A stretch of DNA of 46,942 nt. It comes from Bacteroidaceae bacterium. GTDB lineage: Bacteria; Bacteroidota; Bacteroidia; Bacteroidales; Bacteroidaceae. The notes beneath the pieces are model-generated. The model did no database searches. It was not told the origin of the DNA and saw nothing but the letters and a program-made list of their open reading frames with translations. Of this stretch, positions 1 through 8,157 are shown in pieces (the stretch's first letter is position 1; each line of letters begins with the position of its first letter). The translations under genes were made by a program, and so were the position numbers. Where the stretch lies: NCBI GenBank assembly GCA_017480685.1, contig JAFUSD010000139.1:1-46942 (forward strand), in the 5' to 3' direction.

Positions 1-1
1 A

Positions 2-85
2 GGCGGCGGCTTTGGTGGTCCAGGCGGCGGCTTTGGTGGTCCAGGCGGCGGCTTTGGTGGTCCAGGCGGCGGCTTTGGTGGCTTT
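2..85 (+). repeat. 21-bp in-frame tandem repeat, four copies
   Basis: Four consecutive 21-bp units starting at 2, 23, 44 and 65 encode Gly-Gly-Gly-Phe-Gly-Gly-Pro. The last unit diverges at its end (Phe instead of Pro). The array may continue beyond the left edge. Since 21 is a multiple of three, copy-number change would alter linker length without shifting the frame. Confidence 0.9.
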
Positions 86-853
86 GGCGGAATGGGTGGC
101 GGAAGCAACATCGAGATAAGCGACTCGGTACGCCGGTTGCTGTTTGCCGACATTCAGCAGGATGAGCGTGGTGGCGGTTTCGGTGGTAAACGCAAGTATA
201 ACGGTAGTGCGAAAGCCATGAAGGCAATGGGTATCATCACTATAAATGGTGGTGACATAAGGCTCGAAACCCAGACGGCTGGCGCTGAAGGCTTAGAGGG
301 CAAGCGCGGCATTACGATGAACGATGGTACGCTGTGGGTGAAAGCACAGGATGACGGCATGAATTCGGGTGGCAAGATAGTGTTCAATGGTGGCAGCACC
401 TTTGTGTGGAGTATGGGCAACGACGCCATCGACTCCAATTCGCGTGGTGCAGGTGCCATCACGATAACAGGTGGGAAGGTTGTTTCTTGCTCCCAGACTG
501 GGCCGCCCGAGGAGGCATTCGACTGCGACTTCTCGCCCATGTTGCTCACTGGCGGCACCGTGTTTGGCATGGGAGGCTCGATGGGCGGCGAGGCAACAGC
601 CCCAGCCGATGCTGACGACACACAACCCACCGTGGTGCTCTCGGGACTGCCTTGTCCGAAAGGCAAGACCCTTGTGGTCATCGACGAGAGCGGTAAGGAG
701 CTTTTCAGCTTCGACATTCCGTTCACCATGCAGCAGAGCAGCAGCATATTGTCGTTGCCTGCATTCAAGAGGGGTCAGACATTCAGTGTGAAGATTAAGG
801 ATCCCGACGTGACGCTGAAGCGTTTCACGTTCGACAGCACTATAGCCCGATAA
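2..853 (+). CDS. Cthe_2159-type carbohydrate-binding-like protein, 3' part
   Basis: The frame is open to the left edge, so the N-terminus lies outside the window. The visible part starts with a Gly/Phe/Pro-rich linker coded by 21-bp repeats. Then come short beta-rungs with repeated phrases such as ITINGGDIRLET, ITMNDGTLWVKA, IVFNGGSTFVW and ITITGGKVVS, typical of the right-handed beta-helix of the Cthe_2159 family (PF14262, once DUF4353), whose founding member binds polygalacturonate and cellulose. Asp-rich turns (AQDDGMNS, NDAIDSNSRG) fit the calcium sites of that fold. A separate beta-sandwich-like tail ends the protein. Location is presumably outside the cytoplasm; the signal peptide cannot be seen. 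Family assignment is from motif memory, function is inferred. Confidence 0.75.
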   Translation, partial: GGGFGGPGGGFGGPGGGFGGPGGGFGGFGGMGGGSNIEISDSVRRLLFADIQQDERGGGFGGKRKYNGSAKAMKAMGIITINGGDIRLETQTAGAEGLEGKRGITMNDGTLWVKAQDDGMNSGGKIVFNGGSTFVWSMGNDAIDSNSRGAGAITITGGKVVSCSQTGPPEEAFDCDFSPMLLTGGTVFGMGGSMGGEATAPADADDTQPTVVLSGLPCPKGKTLVVIDESGKELFSFDIPFTMQQSSSILSLPAFKRGQTFSVKIKDPDVTLKRFTFDSTIAR

Positions 854-904
854 GGCACTCTTTTGCTTCAATAAGTGTCAAATCAACCAGTTACAGATGA
901 AAAT

Positions 905-977
905 ATGCGTTGCAAATGTATGTTTTTCATTTCTTTGCTCCGTAAATCGGAGGGAAATGTGTACATTTGCAACGCAT
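905..977. repeat. 73-bp near-palindrome upstream of the GH2 gene
   Basis: A perfect 16-bp inverted repeat (905-920 against 962-977) encloses 41 bp. The enclosed part is itself foldable: 928-933 pairs with 954-959 and 938-942 pairs with 948-952 around a 5-base loop. Each arm contains TACATTTG read outward, a match to the Bacteroidetes -7 box. It lies between the stop at 853 and the likely start at 1009. It could be a promoter with symmetric boxes, an RNA hairpin in the leader, or a small mobile palindrome; nothing in the sequence decides. Confidence 0.8.
934..969 (+). promoter_or_regulatory. Possible Bacteroidetes-type promoter for the GH2 gene
   Basis: TTTG at 934-937 and TACATTTG at 962-969 match the -33 and -7 consensus, but the gap of 24 bases is slightly longer than usual. 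The -7 box lies in the right arm of the 73-bp palindrome. The likely start codon at 1009 leaves a leader of about 35 bases. Confidence 0.4.
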
Positions 978-1008
978 TAGTTTTATAAAACAGAAGAAGA
1001 CAGGAACC

Positions 1009-2838
1009 ATGAATAGCAATTTATATATGAGGAACATAGTAGGAGTATTGGTGTGCAGCATCTGTACATTTGCATACGCTCAGTGGCAACCGGTGGCAGG
1101 ATGGCTGACCACCGACTGGAGTGCACAGGTCGACCCTTCGAATGTGCATGGCGAACATCCGTATCCGCTGATGGAGCGCAAGGAATGGATGAGCCTGAAT
1201 GGCTTGTGGAATTATGCCATACTCGATAAGGGGATGGCAGAACCCATGCAGTTCGACGGCAAGATATTGGTGCCATACCCCATCGAGTCATCGCTCTCGG
1301 GCGTGGGCAAACGCCTGACAGCCAAGCAGGAATTGTGGTATGAGCGCGAGTTTGAACTGCCCCGTCGGTGGCAGCGCCGCGACATTTTGCTGCACTTGGG
1401 AGCTGTTGACTATAAGGCCGATGTGTGGATTAACGATTCGCTCGTGATAAGCCATGAGGGTGGATATGGCGAGATGACGGTCAACGTGTCGCGTCACCTC
1501 TATCGCAAGGGCTTGCAGCGCATCGTGGTGCGTGTGTGGGACCCCACCGACAGCGGCAGTCAGCCGCGCGGCAAGCAGGTGGCAAATCCCAACGGGATAT
1601 GGTATACGCCGGTGAGCGGAATATGGCAGACGGTGTGGATTGAGCCTGTGGACCTCAACTACTTGGAGGACCTGCGCGTGACGACTGACATTGACGAGGG
1701 CACCATCATGGTGGAAAGCAACCAACACTTCAAACTCAGCAATGCCGCATTGTGGGTCACCATCTACGACGGCAAGCGCAAAGTGGTGTCGAAGAAGAGC
1801 AAGAACGGGCAGTACGTCATATTGAAAATGCCTGAAGGTTTCAAGCTCTGGAGCCCCGACAACCCATTCCTCTACCGCATGAAGGTGGAACTGAGAGAGA
1901 GCGGCATCGTGATTGACGAGGTGAAGAGCTATGTGGCCATGCGTAAGTTTACTTCGGAACAAGACTCGAACGGCATACCGCGCATCTGCCTCAACCATAA
2001 GCCCATATTCCTGTTCGGACCGCTCGACCAAGGCTGGTGGCCCGACGGCCTCTACACTGCGCCCACCGATGCTGCGATGCTCTACGACTTGCAGAAGACG
2101 AAGCAATGGGGATTTAACATGGTGCGCAAACACGTGAAGGTGGAACCAGCCCGATGGTACACATATTGTGACCAGCTGGGCCTTATCGTATGGCAGGACA
2201 TGCCCAGTGGCGGAGAGACATCGCCCAAGTGGCAACCCGACCAATTCTTCGACGGCGACGAGGTGTCACGCTCTGAAGAGAGCGACCTTCAGTACCGCCA
2301 CGAGCTGCACGAACTGATACGCCAGCACGAGTCATACCCATGCATTGCCGTGTGGGTGCCTTTCAACGAGGCATGGGGGCAATACAACACTGAGGAGATT
2401 GCCATGTGGACGAGACACCTGGACTCGAGCCGCCTGGTTGATGCAGCCAGCGGAGGCAACCACTACTACTGTGGCGACATGCTCGACATCCACCACTACC
2501 CCGACCCTGCCATCACCCTCAGCGACCCCAACCGCATCACCGTGCTGGGCGAATATGGCGGCATCGGCATGGCAGCCGAAGGCCACCTGTGGGCCCCCGA
2601 CCGCAATTGGGGATATGTGCAATACAAGAGCCCGAAGGAGGTGACCGACCAATACGTCGTCTATGCCACCAAGTTGAAAGAACTGATACGCCAGGGACTG
2701 TCGGCTGCTGTCTACACCCAGACCACAGACGTGGAGACCGAGGTGAATGGCATCATGACCTACGACCGCCGCATGGTGAAGATGGACGAGGCCACCATCA
2801 GAGCCATAAATACGGAGGTGATAGGCTCGCTGAAATAA
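1009..2838 (+). CDS. Glycoside hydrolase family 2, exported
   Basis: This 609-residue protein is a GH2 enzyme (beta-galactosidase/beta-glucuronidase-like) acting on a plant or host glycan outside the cytoplasm. After a signal peptide ending FAYA, an N-terminal jelly-roll (WYEREFELP, HLGAVDYKADVWIND) is followed by an immunoglobulin-like domain and a TIM barrel. The acid/base Glu is in VPFNEAWGQ and the likely nucleophile Glu is in VLGEYGG. The frame extends upstream to a TTG at 967, but that lies in the -7 box; ATG 1009 (AGGA just upstream) or ATG 1027 is more likely. It is shorter than classical LacZ, as are many Bacteroidales GH2 enzymes. Substrate cannot be read from sequence. No SusC/D pair is nearby, so it is not in a typical polysaccharide locus. 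Confidence 0.88.
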   Translation: MNSNLYMRNIVGVLVCSICTFAYAQWQPVAGWLTTDWSAQVDPSNVHGEHPYPLMERKEWMSLNGLWNYAILDKGMAEPMQFDGKILVPYPIESSLSGVGKRLTAKQELWYEREFELPRRWQRRDILLHLGAVDYKADVWINDSLVISHEGGYGEMTVNVSRHLYRKGLQRIVVRVWDPTDSGSQPRGKQVANPNGIWYTPVSGIWQTVWIEPVDLNYLEDLRVTTDIDEGTIMVESNQHFKLSNAALWVTIYDGKRKVVSKKSKNGQYVILKMPEGFKLWSPDNPFLYRMKVELRESGIVIDEVKSYVAMRKFTSEQDSNGIPRICLNHKPIFLFGPLDQGWWPDGLYTAPTDAAMLYDLQKTKQWGFNMVRKHVKVEPARWYTYCDQLGLIVWQDMPSGGETSPKWQPDQFFDGDEVSRSEESDLQYRHELHELIRQHESYPCIAVWVPFNEAWGQYNTEEIAMWTRHLDSSRLVDAASGGNHYYCGDMLDIHHYPDPAITLSDPNRITVLGEYGGIGMAAEGHLWAPDRNWGYVQYKSPKEVTDQYVVYATKLKELIRQGLSAAVYTQTTDVETEVNGIMTYDRRMVKMDEATIRAINTEVIGSLK

Positions 2839-2863
2839 GACGCCAGTATTCTTGCATGACAAC

Positions 2864-2941
2864 GAGGATATCCTCACAGGGCGTTGAGGATATCCTCACA
2901 GGGCGATGAGGATATCCTCGCAAGCCCGAAAGGATATCCTC
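2864..2941 (+). repeat. Phased palindrome array 1 (four units)
   Basis: GAGGATATCCTC occurs at 2864, 2886 and 2908, and AAGGATATCCTC at 2930, an exact 22-bp period. The 10-bp spacers are ACAGGGCGTT, ACAGGGCGAT and GCAAGCCCGA. It starts 25 bases after the GH2 stop and lies about 110 bp upstream of the -7 box of the GT9 gene. Three more such arrays occur at 13977, 26783 and 33118. Confidence 0.92.
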
Positions 2942-3048
2942 GCAAAAAGTCAAATGCGCAGAAGTCGTTTTTCATCATCGTAAACACTTATTTTGCTTAC
3001 ATATTCCAAAAAACCGCATAAACAGATGCAGGCTTTACAAATTCTTCG

Positions 3049-3056
3049 TATCTTTG
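3049..3056 (+). promoter_or_regulatory. -7 box of the GT9 gene
   Basis: TATCTTTG matches TAnnTTTG. No good TTTG box is visible at the usual distance upstream. It lies 42 bases before the ATG at 3098, which argues against the upstream in-frame TTG at 2993. Confidence 0.55.
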
Positions 3057-3097
3057 CACTGCATAAACCGCAGACCACCCCTCAGCAACCATTCAAT

Positions 3098-4141
3098 ATG
3101 AACATACTCGTAGTACGTATGCGCCAGATGGGCGATGCCATACTTGCCACAGCGCTGCTCAACACGCTGCGGCGCAACTTTCCCGACGCAAACATAGATT
3201 TTGTGCTCAACAGCCGCATAGCCCCGCTGTTCGACGGGCATCCGTCGATAGACCACCTCATCACATTCACCGACGAGGAGCGTCACAACACGCGCATATA
3301 TATAAGAAAGGTGTGGAACGTGGTGCACAACACCCACTACGATGCCATAATCGACATGCGCAGCACCTTCAACACCATGCTGTTTGCCATGCTCTCGCCC
3401 TCCACCCCTTACCGCATAGGACTGAACAAGCCCTACACATGGCTGGCATTCAACCACCGTGTGGCCCGCAACAAGCAGAAACGCTCAATCGTGGAGCACG
3501 ACATAAGCTTTGCCCAGCCGCTATGCCCCCCAGGCAAACTGGAGGAGGTGAGGGAATTCAGCCTACACATAAGCAATGAAGAGCTCAGCGAGTATGGCAC
3601 CTACCTGCACCAGATGGGTATAGACACCACCCGCCCCCTGCTCCTGGCCAACGTAACCGCCAAACTTCCAGGCAAAGTGTGGGCCGAAGAACGCATGACC
3701 GATGTGCTGTCGAGGTTTGTGAAACACTACCCCCACTGGCAGATAATATTCAACTACGCACCAGGAGCCGAGGAGGCCAACGCCCGCCGCATCTACACAC
3801 GCATGGGCTGTCCGCCACAGGTGAAGATAGAGGTGCAAGCCCGCTCGCCCCGCCAGCTCGTAGCCCTGGGCCATTATGCCACCCTCTTCTTCGGAAACGA
3901 AGGAGGTGCACGCCACATAATGCAGGCCGCCGGATGCCCCACACTCGTGGTATGCGCCCCCGAAAACGACAAACGCGTGTGGATTCCGCAAACCAACGTT
4001 GAAGCACGCGGCATAGCAGCTGCCGACTTCATGACATCTGCACAACTGCAAACAATGGACCGCAACGAGCAGTATGCGCTCATCACAGCCGATGCAGTGT
4101 GGGCAGAACTCGACCAGATGACGCAACGAATAAACAGATGA
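3098..4141 (+). CDS. Glycosyltransferase family 9 (heptosyltransferase-like)
   Basis: This 347-residue cytoplasmic enzyme fits GT9, which transfers heptose or related sugars from an ADP-activated donor to lipopolysaccharide core. The N-terminus MNILVVRMRQMGDAILAT is the typical GT9 opening (Rossmann strand and a GD motif). The C-terminal half has the donor-site phrase FGNEGGARHIMQAAG followed by PTLVVCAPEN. Length is normal for the family. The frame is open from a TTG at 2993, but homology begins at ATG 3098 and a -7 box lies between. It appears monocistronic, ending before a bidirectional terminator. Whether it adds heptose or another sugar cannot be told. Confidence 0.87.
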   Translation: MNILVVRMRQMGDAILATALLNTLRRNFPDANIDFVLNSRIAPLFDGHPSIDHLITFTDEERHNTRIYIRKVWNVVHNTHYDAIIDMRSTFNTMLFAMLSPSTPYRIGLNKPYTWLAFNHRVARNKQKRSIVEHDISFAQPLCPPGKLEEVREFSLHISNEELSEYGTYLHQMGIDTTRPLLLANVTAKLPGKVWAEERMTDVLSRFVKHYPHWQIIFNYAPGAEEANARRIYTRMGCPPQVKIEVQARSPRQLVALGHYATLFFGNEGGARHIMQAAGCPTLVVCAPENDKRVWIPQTNVEARGIAAADFMTSAQLQTMDRNEQYALITADAVWAELDQMTQRINR

Positions 4142-4169
4142 TGAGATGAAATGAAAAGAGAAGAGAGGA

Positions 4170-4231
4170 AAGTGAACTGACGATGGAAAGAAAGTGAACT
4201 GGCGATAGAAATAAAATGGAACTGACGAAGA
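4170..4231 (+). repeat. Three imperfect direct repeats between convergent genes
   Basis: GTGAACTGACGATGGA (4172), GTGAACTGGCGATAGA (4194) and TGGAACTGACGAAG (4217) repeat at 22 and 23 bp in a purine-rich stretch after the GT9 stop. The sequence is unrelated to the GAGGATATCCTC arrays although the spacing is similar. No function can be assigned. Confidence 0.7.
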
Positions 4232-4244
4232 ATAGTCAGTGAAC

Positions 4245-4311
4245 GAAAAAAAAAGAAGCTAAAGACAATGATACTACATACTGCAGATATCGTCTTTAGC
4301 CCCTTTTTTTA
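4245..4311. terminator. Bidirectional intrinsic terminator
   Basis: GCTAAAGAC (4258-4266) pairs with GTCTTTAGC (4292-4300). A run of A precedes the stem on the left and CCCCTTTTTTT follows on the right, so it can end transcription both from the GT9 gene and from the minus-strand ompH operon. Confidence 0.8.
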
Positions 4312-4331
4312 TAGTTATAGCCTCTATAGCT

Positions 4332-4838
4332 TTATTTAATTCCAAGCTTTGTCTTCACCTGGTCGGTAATGTCGGTGCTGAGAGTCTGGTTGAAGAAGAG
4401 GATTGGAGTGGCCTGGGCCGAAACATCCATCACATAAACATATCCACCTGCATTGCCAACTTCTTCGATGGCCTTGAGCAACTTCTCGTGGATAGGTGCC
4501 ACCTTCTCCTGATACTTAGTCTGCATGTCCTGCTCGCTCTTCTGCGCAAACTCCTCCATACGCTGGTTGAGGTCCTGCAGCTCTTGCTGACGGCGTTGCT
4601 TTGTGGGCTCGGGGAATGTAGCCTCGTTCTTCTGATAATCTTCATACTTGGTACGCAATTCGTCTTGCATACGCTGGAATTCCTCCTGTAACTGTGTCTG
4701 CAGGGTCTGTAGCTCAGTCTGGGCTGCTACGGTCTCAGGCATTGCAGTGAATACTGCCGTAGCGTCGATGTGCGCAAATTTCTGCGCCATAGCACCCAAA
4801 GGCAATGCCATGAGTGCAAGGATAATTAGTTTCTTCAT
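4332..4838 (-). CDS. Skp/OmpH-family periplasmic chaperone (second copy)
   Basis: This 168-residue protein has a signal peptide (MKKLIILALMALPLGAMA) followed by QKFAHID, then a long charged coiled coil (about residues 40-125, rich in Q, E and K), and a beta segment near the end. This is the Skp/OmpH fold, a jellyfish-like trimer that holds unfolded outer-membrane proteins for delivery to BamA. It is the last gene of the uppS-bamA-ompH-ompH block, 57 bases after the first ompH copy and 20 bases before the terminator stem region. The two copies share signal peptide, length and architecture but are clearly divergent. Confidence 0.88.
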   Translation of the reverse strand: MKKLIILALMALPLGAMAQKFAHIDATAVFTAMPETVAAQTELQTLQTQLQEEFQRMQDELRTKYEDYQKNEATFPEPTKQRRQQELQDLNQRMEEFAQKSEQDMQTKYQEKVAPIHEKLLKAIEEVGNAGGYVYVMDVSAQATPILFFNQTLSTDITDQVKTKLGIK

Positions 4839-4895
4839 AATCTTATTTTAATATTTTACGATTTACCATTATTCTTATTTGTCTCTCATACTCGT

Positions 4896-5408
4896 TTAAT
4901 AACTATATCCCAGTCTCTGCAGCACTTCGTCGCTGATATCGATTTTGGGCGAAGCGTAGATGATGCTGCCTGCCGATGCACGATCGTGAACCAGTTGGTA
5001 GCCTTTCTGGTCGGCTATATCTTTAATAGCATTGTATATTTCGTCTTGTATCGGCGCCATCAGGCTCTGACGTTTCTTGTATAGTTCGCCTTCGCTGCTA
5101 AAATACTTCTTGCGCAACTCGCTGGCTGCCTTCTCGCGAGCCATGATGGCTTCCTCAGCTTTTTGTTTCTGGGCATCCGACAAGAACACCACTTCCGACT
5201 GATACTTCTTGTACATAGCTTCCACCTCCTGAACAATGGCCTCCACCTCTGCTTCCCATTTCTTCGAAATCTGGTTGAGTTGCTCATTGGCACGTTCATA
5301 AGCGGGCACGTTCTTAAGGATATACTCCATATCTACGAGAGCAAACTTTTGTGCGCTGACTGCCGTGCATGTCAGCACGCACATTGTAAGGATTATTAGT
5401 TTCTTCAT
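4896..5408 (-). CDS. Skp/OmpH-family periplasmic chaperone (first copy)
   Basis: This 170-residue protein starts with MKKLIILTMCVLTCTAVSA, then QKFALVDMEYILKNVP, the usual OmpH start of the mature protein. A coiled coil runs over about residues 40-120, followed by IKDIADQKGYQLVHD and a short C-terminal beta strand. It is likely a periplasmic holdase for outer-membrane proteins. It lies 86 bases downstream of bamA on the same strand and is followed by a second copy; such tandem ompH genes after bamA are common in Bacteroidales. Confidence 0.88.
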   Translation of the reverse strand: MKKLIILTMCVLTCTAVSAQKFALVDMEYILKNVPAYERANEQLNQISKKWEAEVEAIVQEVEAMYKKYQSEVVFLSDAQKQKAEEAIMAREKAASELRKKYFSSEGELYKKRQSLMAPIQDEIYNAIKDIADQKGYQLVHDRASAGSIIYASPKIDISDEVLQRLGYSY

Positions 5409-5494
5409 TGTCTGTATTTGGTTAATGAATAATTATAATTAATAACGAATAGCGGATGCTAATCCTCATTCTTCAGTCTTCACACCTTTTTGTG

Positions 5495-8152
5495 TTAGAA
5501 CTCCTGGCCAAGCACAAAGTGGAAATGGCCTCCACCCGGTGATGACGAGCCGAAGACTTTATCGAATCCGTATGCATAGTCAATACCCATCATACCCACC
5601 ATAGGAAGGAACAGGCGGACACCGATTCCGGCTGAGCGTTTCATGTCGAACGGGTTGAACTTACGTATGTCATTCCAGGCATTACCTCCTTCGACAAATG
5701 CCAGTCCGTAGATGTTAGTCTGACCCTGCAACAGGAATGGATATCGCAGTTCAAGACCGAGACGTGAGTAGGCATAGCCTTCATATCCCACGTTGGGCGT
5801 GAATGCACCATTCTCATATCCGCGCAGTGCAATAGTCTCGGTATAGTATGACGAAGAATATCCCGACATACCGTCGCCTCCCACGTAGAAGGTCTCAAAC
5901 GGAGAGCGCTTGTTCTTGTTATAGTGTCCGAGGAATCCGAAGTCGACACGTGTCATCAGGACGAAACACTTCATCGAGTTGCCAAGCGGCGTGTAGAACT
6001 TAGAATTGAACTTCCACTTGTGATATTCAATCCATCGATACTTCTTCTGTAAGTCGCGCTGATAATTTGCATCGCCCCTCACCGACTGGTATGCCGAGTA
6101 GTCTATACCGTCCCATAGCGAGTATGGAGGTGTGGCGCTGACCGATAACGAGATGTCCGAACCGCGTGTCGGGTAAATCATGCTGTTTGTAGATGAGCGG
6201 GCCAACTGCAAGGTGAGGTTTATGTTGTTGCAGTTTCCGTTGGTTATGAGGAAGTACTCCCAGTCCTTCAGCATATAGCGGGTGTAAGACAGATATGCCC
6301 TCAGATAGAAGTTGTTGTCGGGCCATGTCAGGCGCTTACCCCATCCAATGGTGAGTCCAAACAGCTGTATGTACTTGTCGGGGTCGTAATAAGATGAATA
6401 GTTATTGTAGTATGAGTTGTTGTAGTTGCCATATCCATAAAGGTATGACATGTATGAATTGTAGTAGTTGCTATTATAGTAGTTGCTGCTCACATCGGTC
6501 TGCCTCGAGTAGAAAGCAGATACAGAAAGCATGTTTGGACGTTTCTTGCCAAACCAGTTGTCAGAAAACGTGACACTGTATGACTGATAGTAGCTGCCGT
6601 TTGTCGAGCCGCTTATCTCAAGTTGTTGTCCGTCACCTTGAGGCAGTATTCCACGGCGGTTGCGTCCACGTCCGAAGAGGTTCCCCATCGAGAAGTTGGC
6701 AAACTTCAGTCCAAGCTTTCCAATCAAGCCGGTCTGTCCCCATCCGAGCGAAAACTCCACCTGGTCTGACGGTTTTGGTGTAAGGCCTATGTTGAGGTCT
6801 ACAGTGCTATTGTCTTGGTTGGCAGCAATCCACTCTCCGGGGTTGAGCGCCTCGGGGTCGAAGTGTCCCATCTGGCTAATCTCGCGTGCAGTTTCCTTAA
6901 ACGAGTCCATAGTAAAGAGGTCGCCAGGCTTCAGCTTGAGCTCGCGACGCACTACGTCTTCATACACGCGGTCGTTTCCGTAGATTTGAATCTTGTTGAT
7001 GGTGGCCTGCTTGCCTTCTTCGATTCTGATTTCAAGGTCAATAGAGTCGCCATCCACTTCGGCCTCTGCATATTCTACGCGGCTGAATACATATCCATGA
7101 TTATAGTATTCATTGCTTATCGATTGCTCGTCTTCCTGCAGGCGTTCTGACAGTTTGGTTTGGTTATAGATGTCGCCACGATGCATGTCGAGTGCCTGAC
7201 TCAGCACATCTGAATTGTATATTGTGTTGCCAATCCAGCTGATGTGGCGTATGTAGTACCTCTCGCCCTCATCTATATGCAGATAGACATCCACCAGGTT
7301 CTCGCCCACACTCACCACGCTGTCGGCCACAAAGTATGCATCGCGGAATCCGAGCTCGTTGTATTTCTTCAATACACGCTCTTTGTCTTCTTCATACTTC
7401 TCGGCAATGAATTTCTTAGCCTTGAACAGGCTCATGAACCCGCGTTCGTTTGTCTTCTTGAGCAGACCGCCCGAGAAAAAGTTGCCTATAAACTTGCTGC
7501 GAGGTATATTGTCGTTTCCTGTAATGTATATCTTGTTTACCTTCACCTTCTCGTTCTTGTCAATGTTGATATCGACAATGAGTTGGTCGTTATGTGCAAT
7601 ATCATCTTTCTGCACAATTTGCACTTGTGCATTCTTGTAGCCTTTGTCATCGAAGTATCGGCGTATGATTTCGGTAGCAGTGTTTACCATGTTGGGGGTG
7701 AGTTGCGAACCTTTCACTATTCCAATTTTGGCTGCCAGGTCGTCGCGCTCGTTCTTCTTCACTCCGTTTATGTTCACCTCCGACACTTTTGGCCTCACTC
7801 CCAGCACTATATTGAGGAAAATAGAGTCGCCTTTTATCTGGCTGGCTTCAATCTTCACGCTTGTAAACAGTCCGTGCTGCCAATATTTCTTCACAGCCTT
7901 GGTAATATCATCGCCCGGCACACGTATGAAGTCACCTACGCTCAGACCCGATATGTTGATGAGCACCTGGTCTGGGTAGTTCTTCGTGCCTTCGTTGGCA
8001 GCTTCTATCGTGATACCTCCTATGGTATAGTCGTGTGGCTGTCCATAGATGATGACAGGTTTGTCGTCCTGCGCCATGAGTGCTACACGTCCGATTGCCA
8101 TCAGAAGGCATATAAGGGTGGTTATTCTTAACTTTATGGTTGAATTTGTCAT
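5495..8152 (-). CDS. bamA: Outer membrane protein assembly factor BamA
   Basis: The 885-residue product is the core of the outer-membrane beta-barrel insertase. A signal peptide ends near ALMAQ. POTRA domains fill about residues 40-430 (phrases such as VSEVNINGVKKNERDD, KVNKIYITGNDNIPRS, INKIQIYGNDRVYED). A 16-strand-type barrel follows, ending in a terminal Phe (FVLGQEF). Residues about 552-590 are an unusual Tyr/Asn/Ser-rich stretch in what should be an outside loop. The gene starts 5 bases after the uppS stop, so the two are cotranscribed, and ompH chaperones follow. It is longer than E. coli BamA (810), partly through that insert. Confidence 0.95.
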   Translation of the reverse strand: MTNSTIKLRITTLICLLMAIGRVALMAQDDKPVIIYGQPHDYTIGGITIEAANEGTKNYPDQVLINISGLSVGDFIRVPGDDITKAVKKYWQHGLFTSVKIEASQIKGDSIFLNIVLGVRPKVSEVNINGVKKNERDDLAAKIGIVKGSQLTPNMVNTATEIIRRYFDDKGYKNAQVQIVQKDDIAHNDQLIVDINIDKNEKVKVNKIYITGNDNIPRSKFIGNFFSGGLLKKTNERGFMSLFKAKKFIAEKYEEDKERVLKKYNELGFRDAYFVADSVVSVGENLVDVYLHIDEGERYYIRHISWIGNTIYNSDVLSQALDMHRGDIYNQTKLSERLQEDEQSISNEYYNHGYVFSRVEYAEAEVDGDSIDLEIRIEEGKQATINKIQIYGNDRVYEDVVRRELKLKPGDLFTMDSFKETAREISQMGHFDPEALNPGEWIAANQDNSTVDLNIGLTPKPSDQVEFSLGWGQTGLIGKLGLKFANFSMGNLFGRGRNRRGILPQGDGQQLEISGSTNGSYYQSYSVTFSDNWFGKKRPNMLSVSAFYSRQTDVSSNYYNSNYYNSYMSYLYGYGNYNNSYYNNYSSYYDPDKYIQLFGLTIGWGKRLTWPDNNFYLRAYLSYTRYMLKDWEYFLITNGNCNNINLTLQLARSSTNSMIYPTRGSDISLSVSATPPYSLWDGIDYSAYQSVRGDANYQRDLQKKYRWIEYHKWKFNSKFYTPLGNSMKCFVLMTRVDFGFLGHYNKNKRSPFETFYVGGDGMSGYSSSYYTETIALRGYENGAFTPNVGYEGYAYSRLGLELRYPFLLQGQTNIYGLAFVEGGNAWNDIRKFNPFDMKRSAGIGVRLFLPMVGMMGIDYAYGFDKVFGSSSPGGGHFHFVLGQEF

Positions 8153-8157
8153 CTTTG

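Noticed and set aside
967..1008. TTG 967 as start of the GH2 gene.
   Set aside because: It lies inside the likely -7 box and adds residues before a normal signal peptide at 1009.
2864..2941. Palindrome arrays as plain rho-independent terminators.
   Set aside because: Two of the four arrays lie between divergent genes, and the exact 22-bp period is not explained by termination.
2993..3097. TTG 2993 as start of the GT9 gene.
   Set aside because: A -7 box at 3049 lies downstream and family homology begins at ATG 3098.
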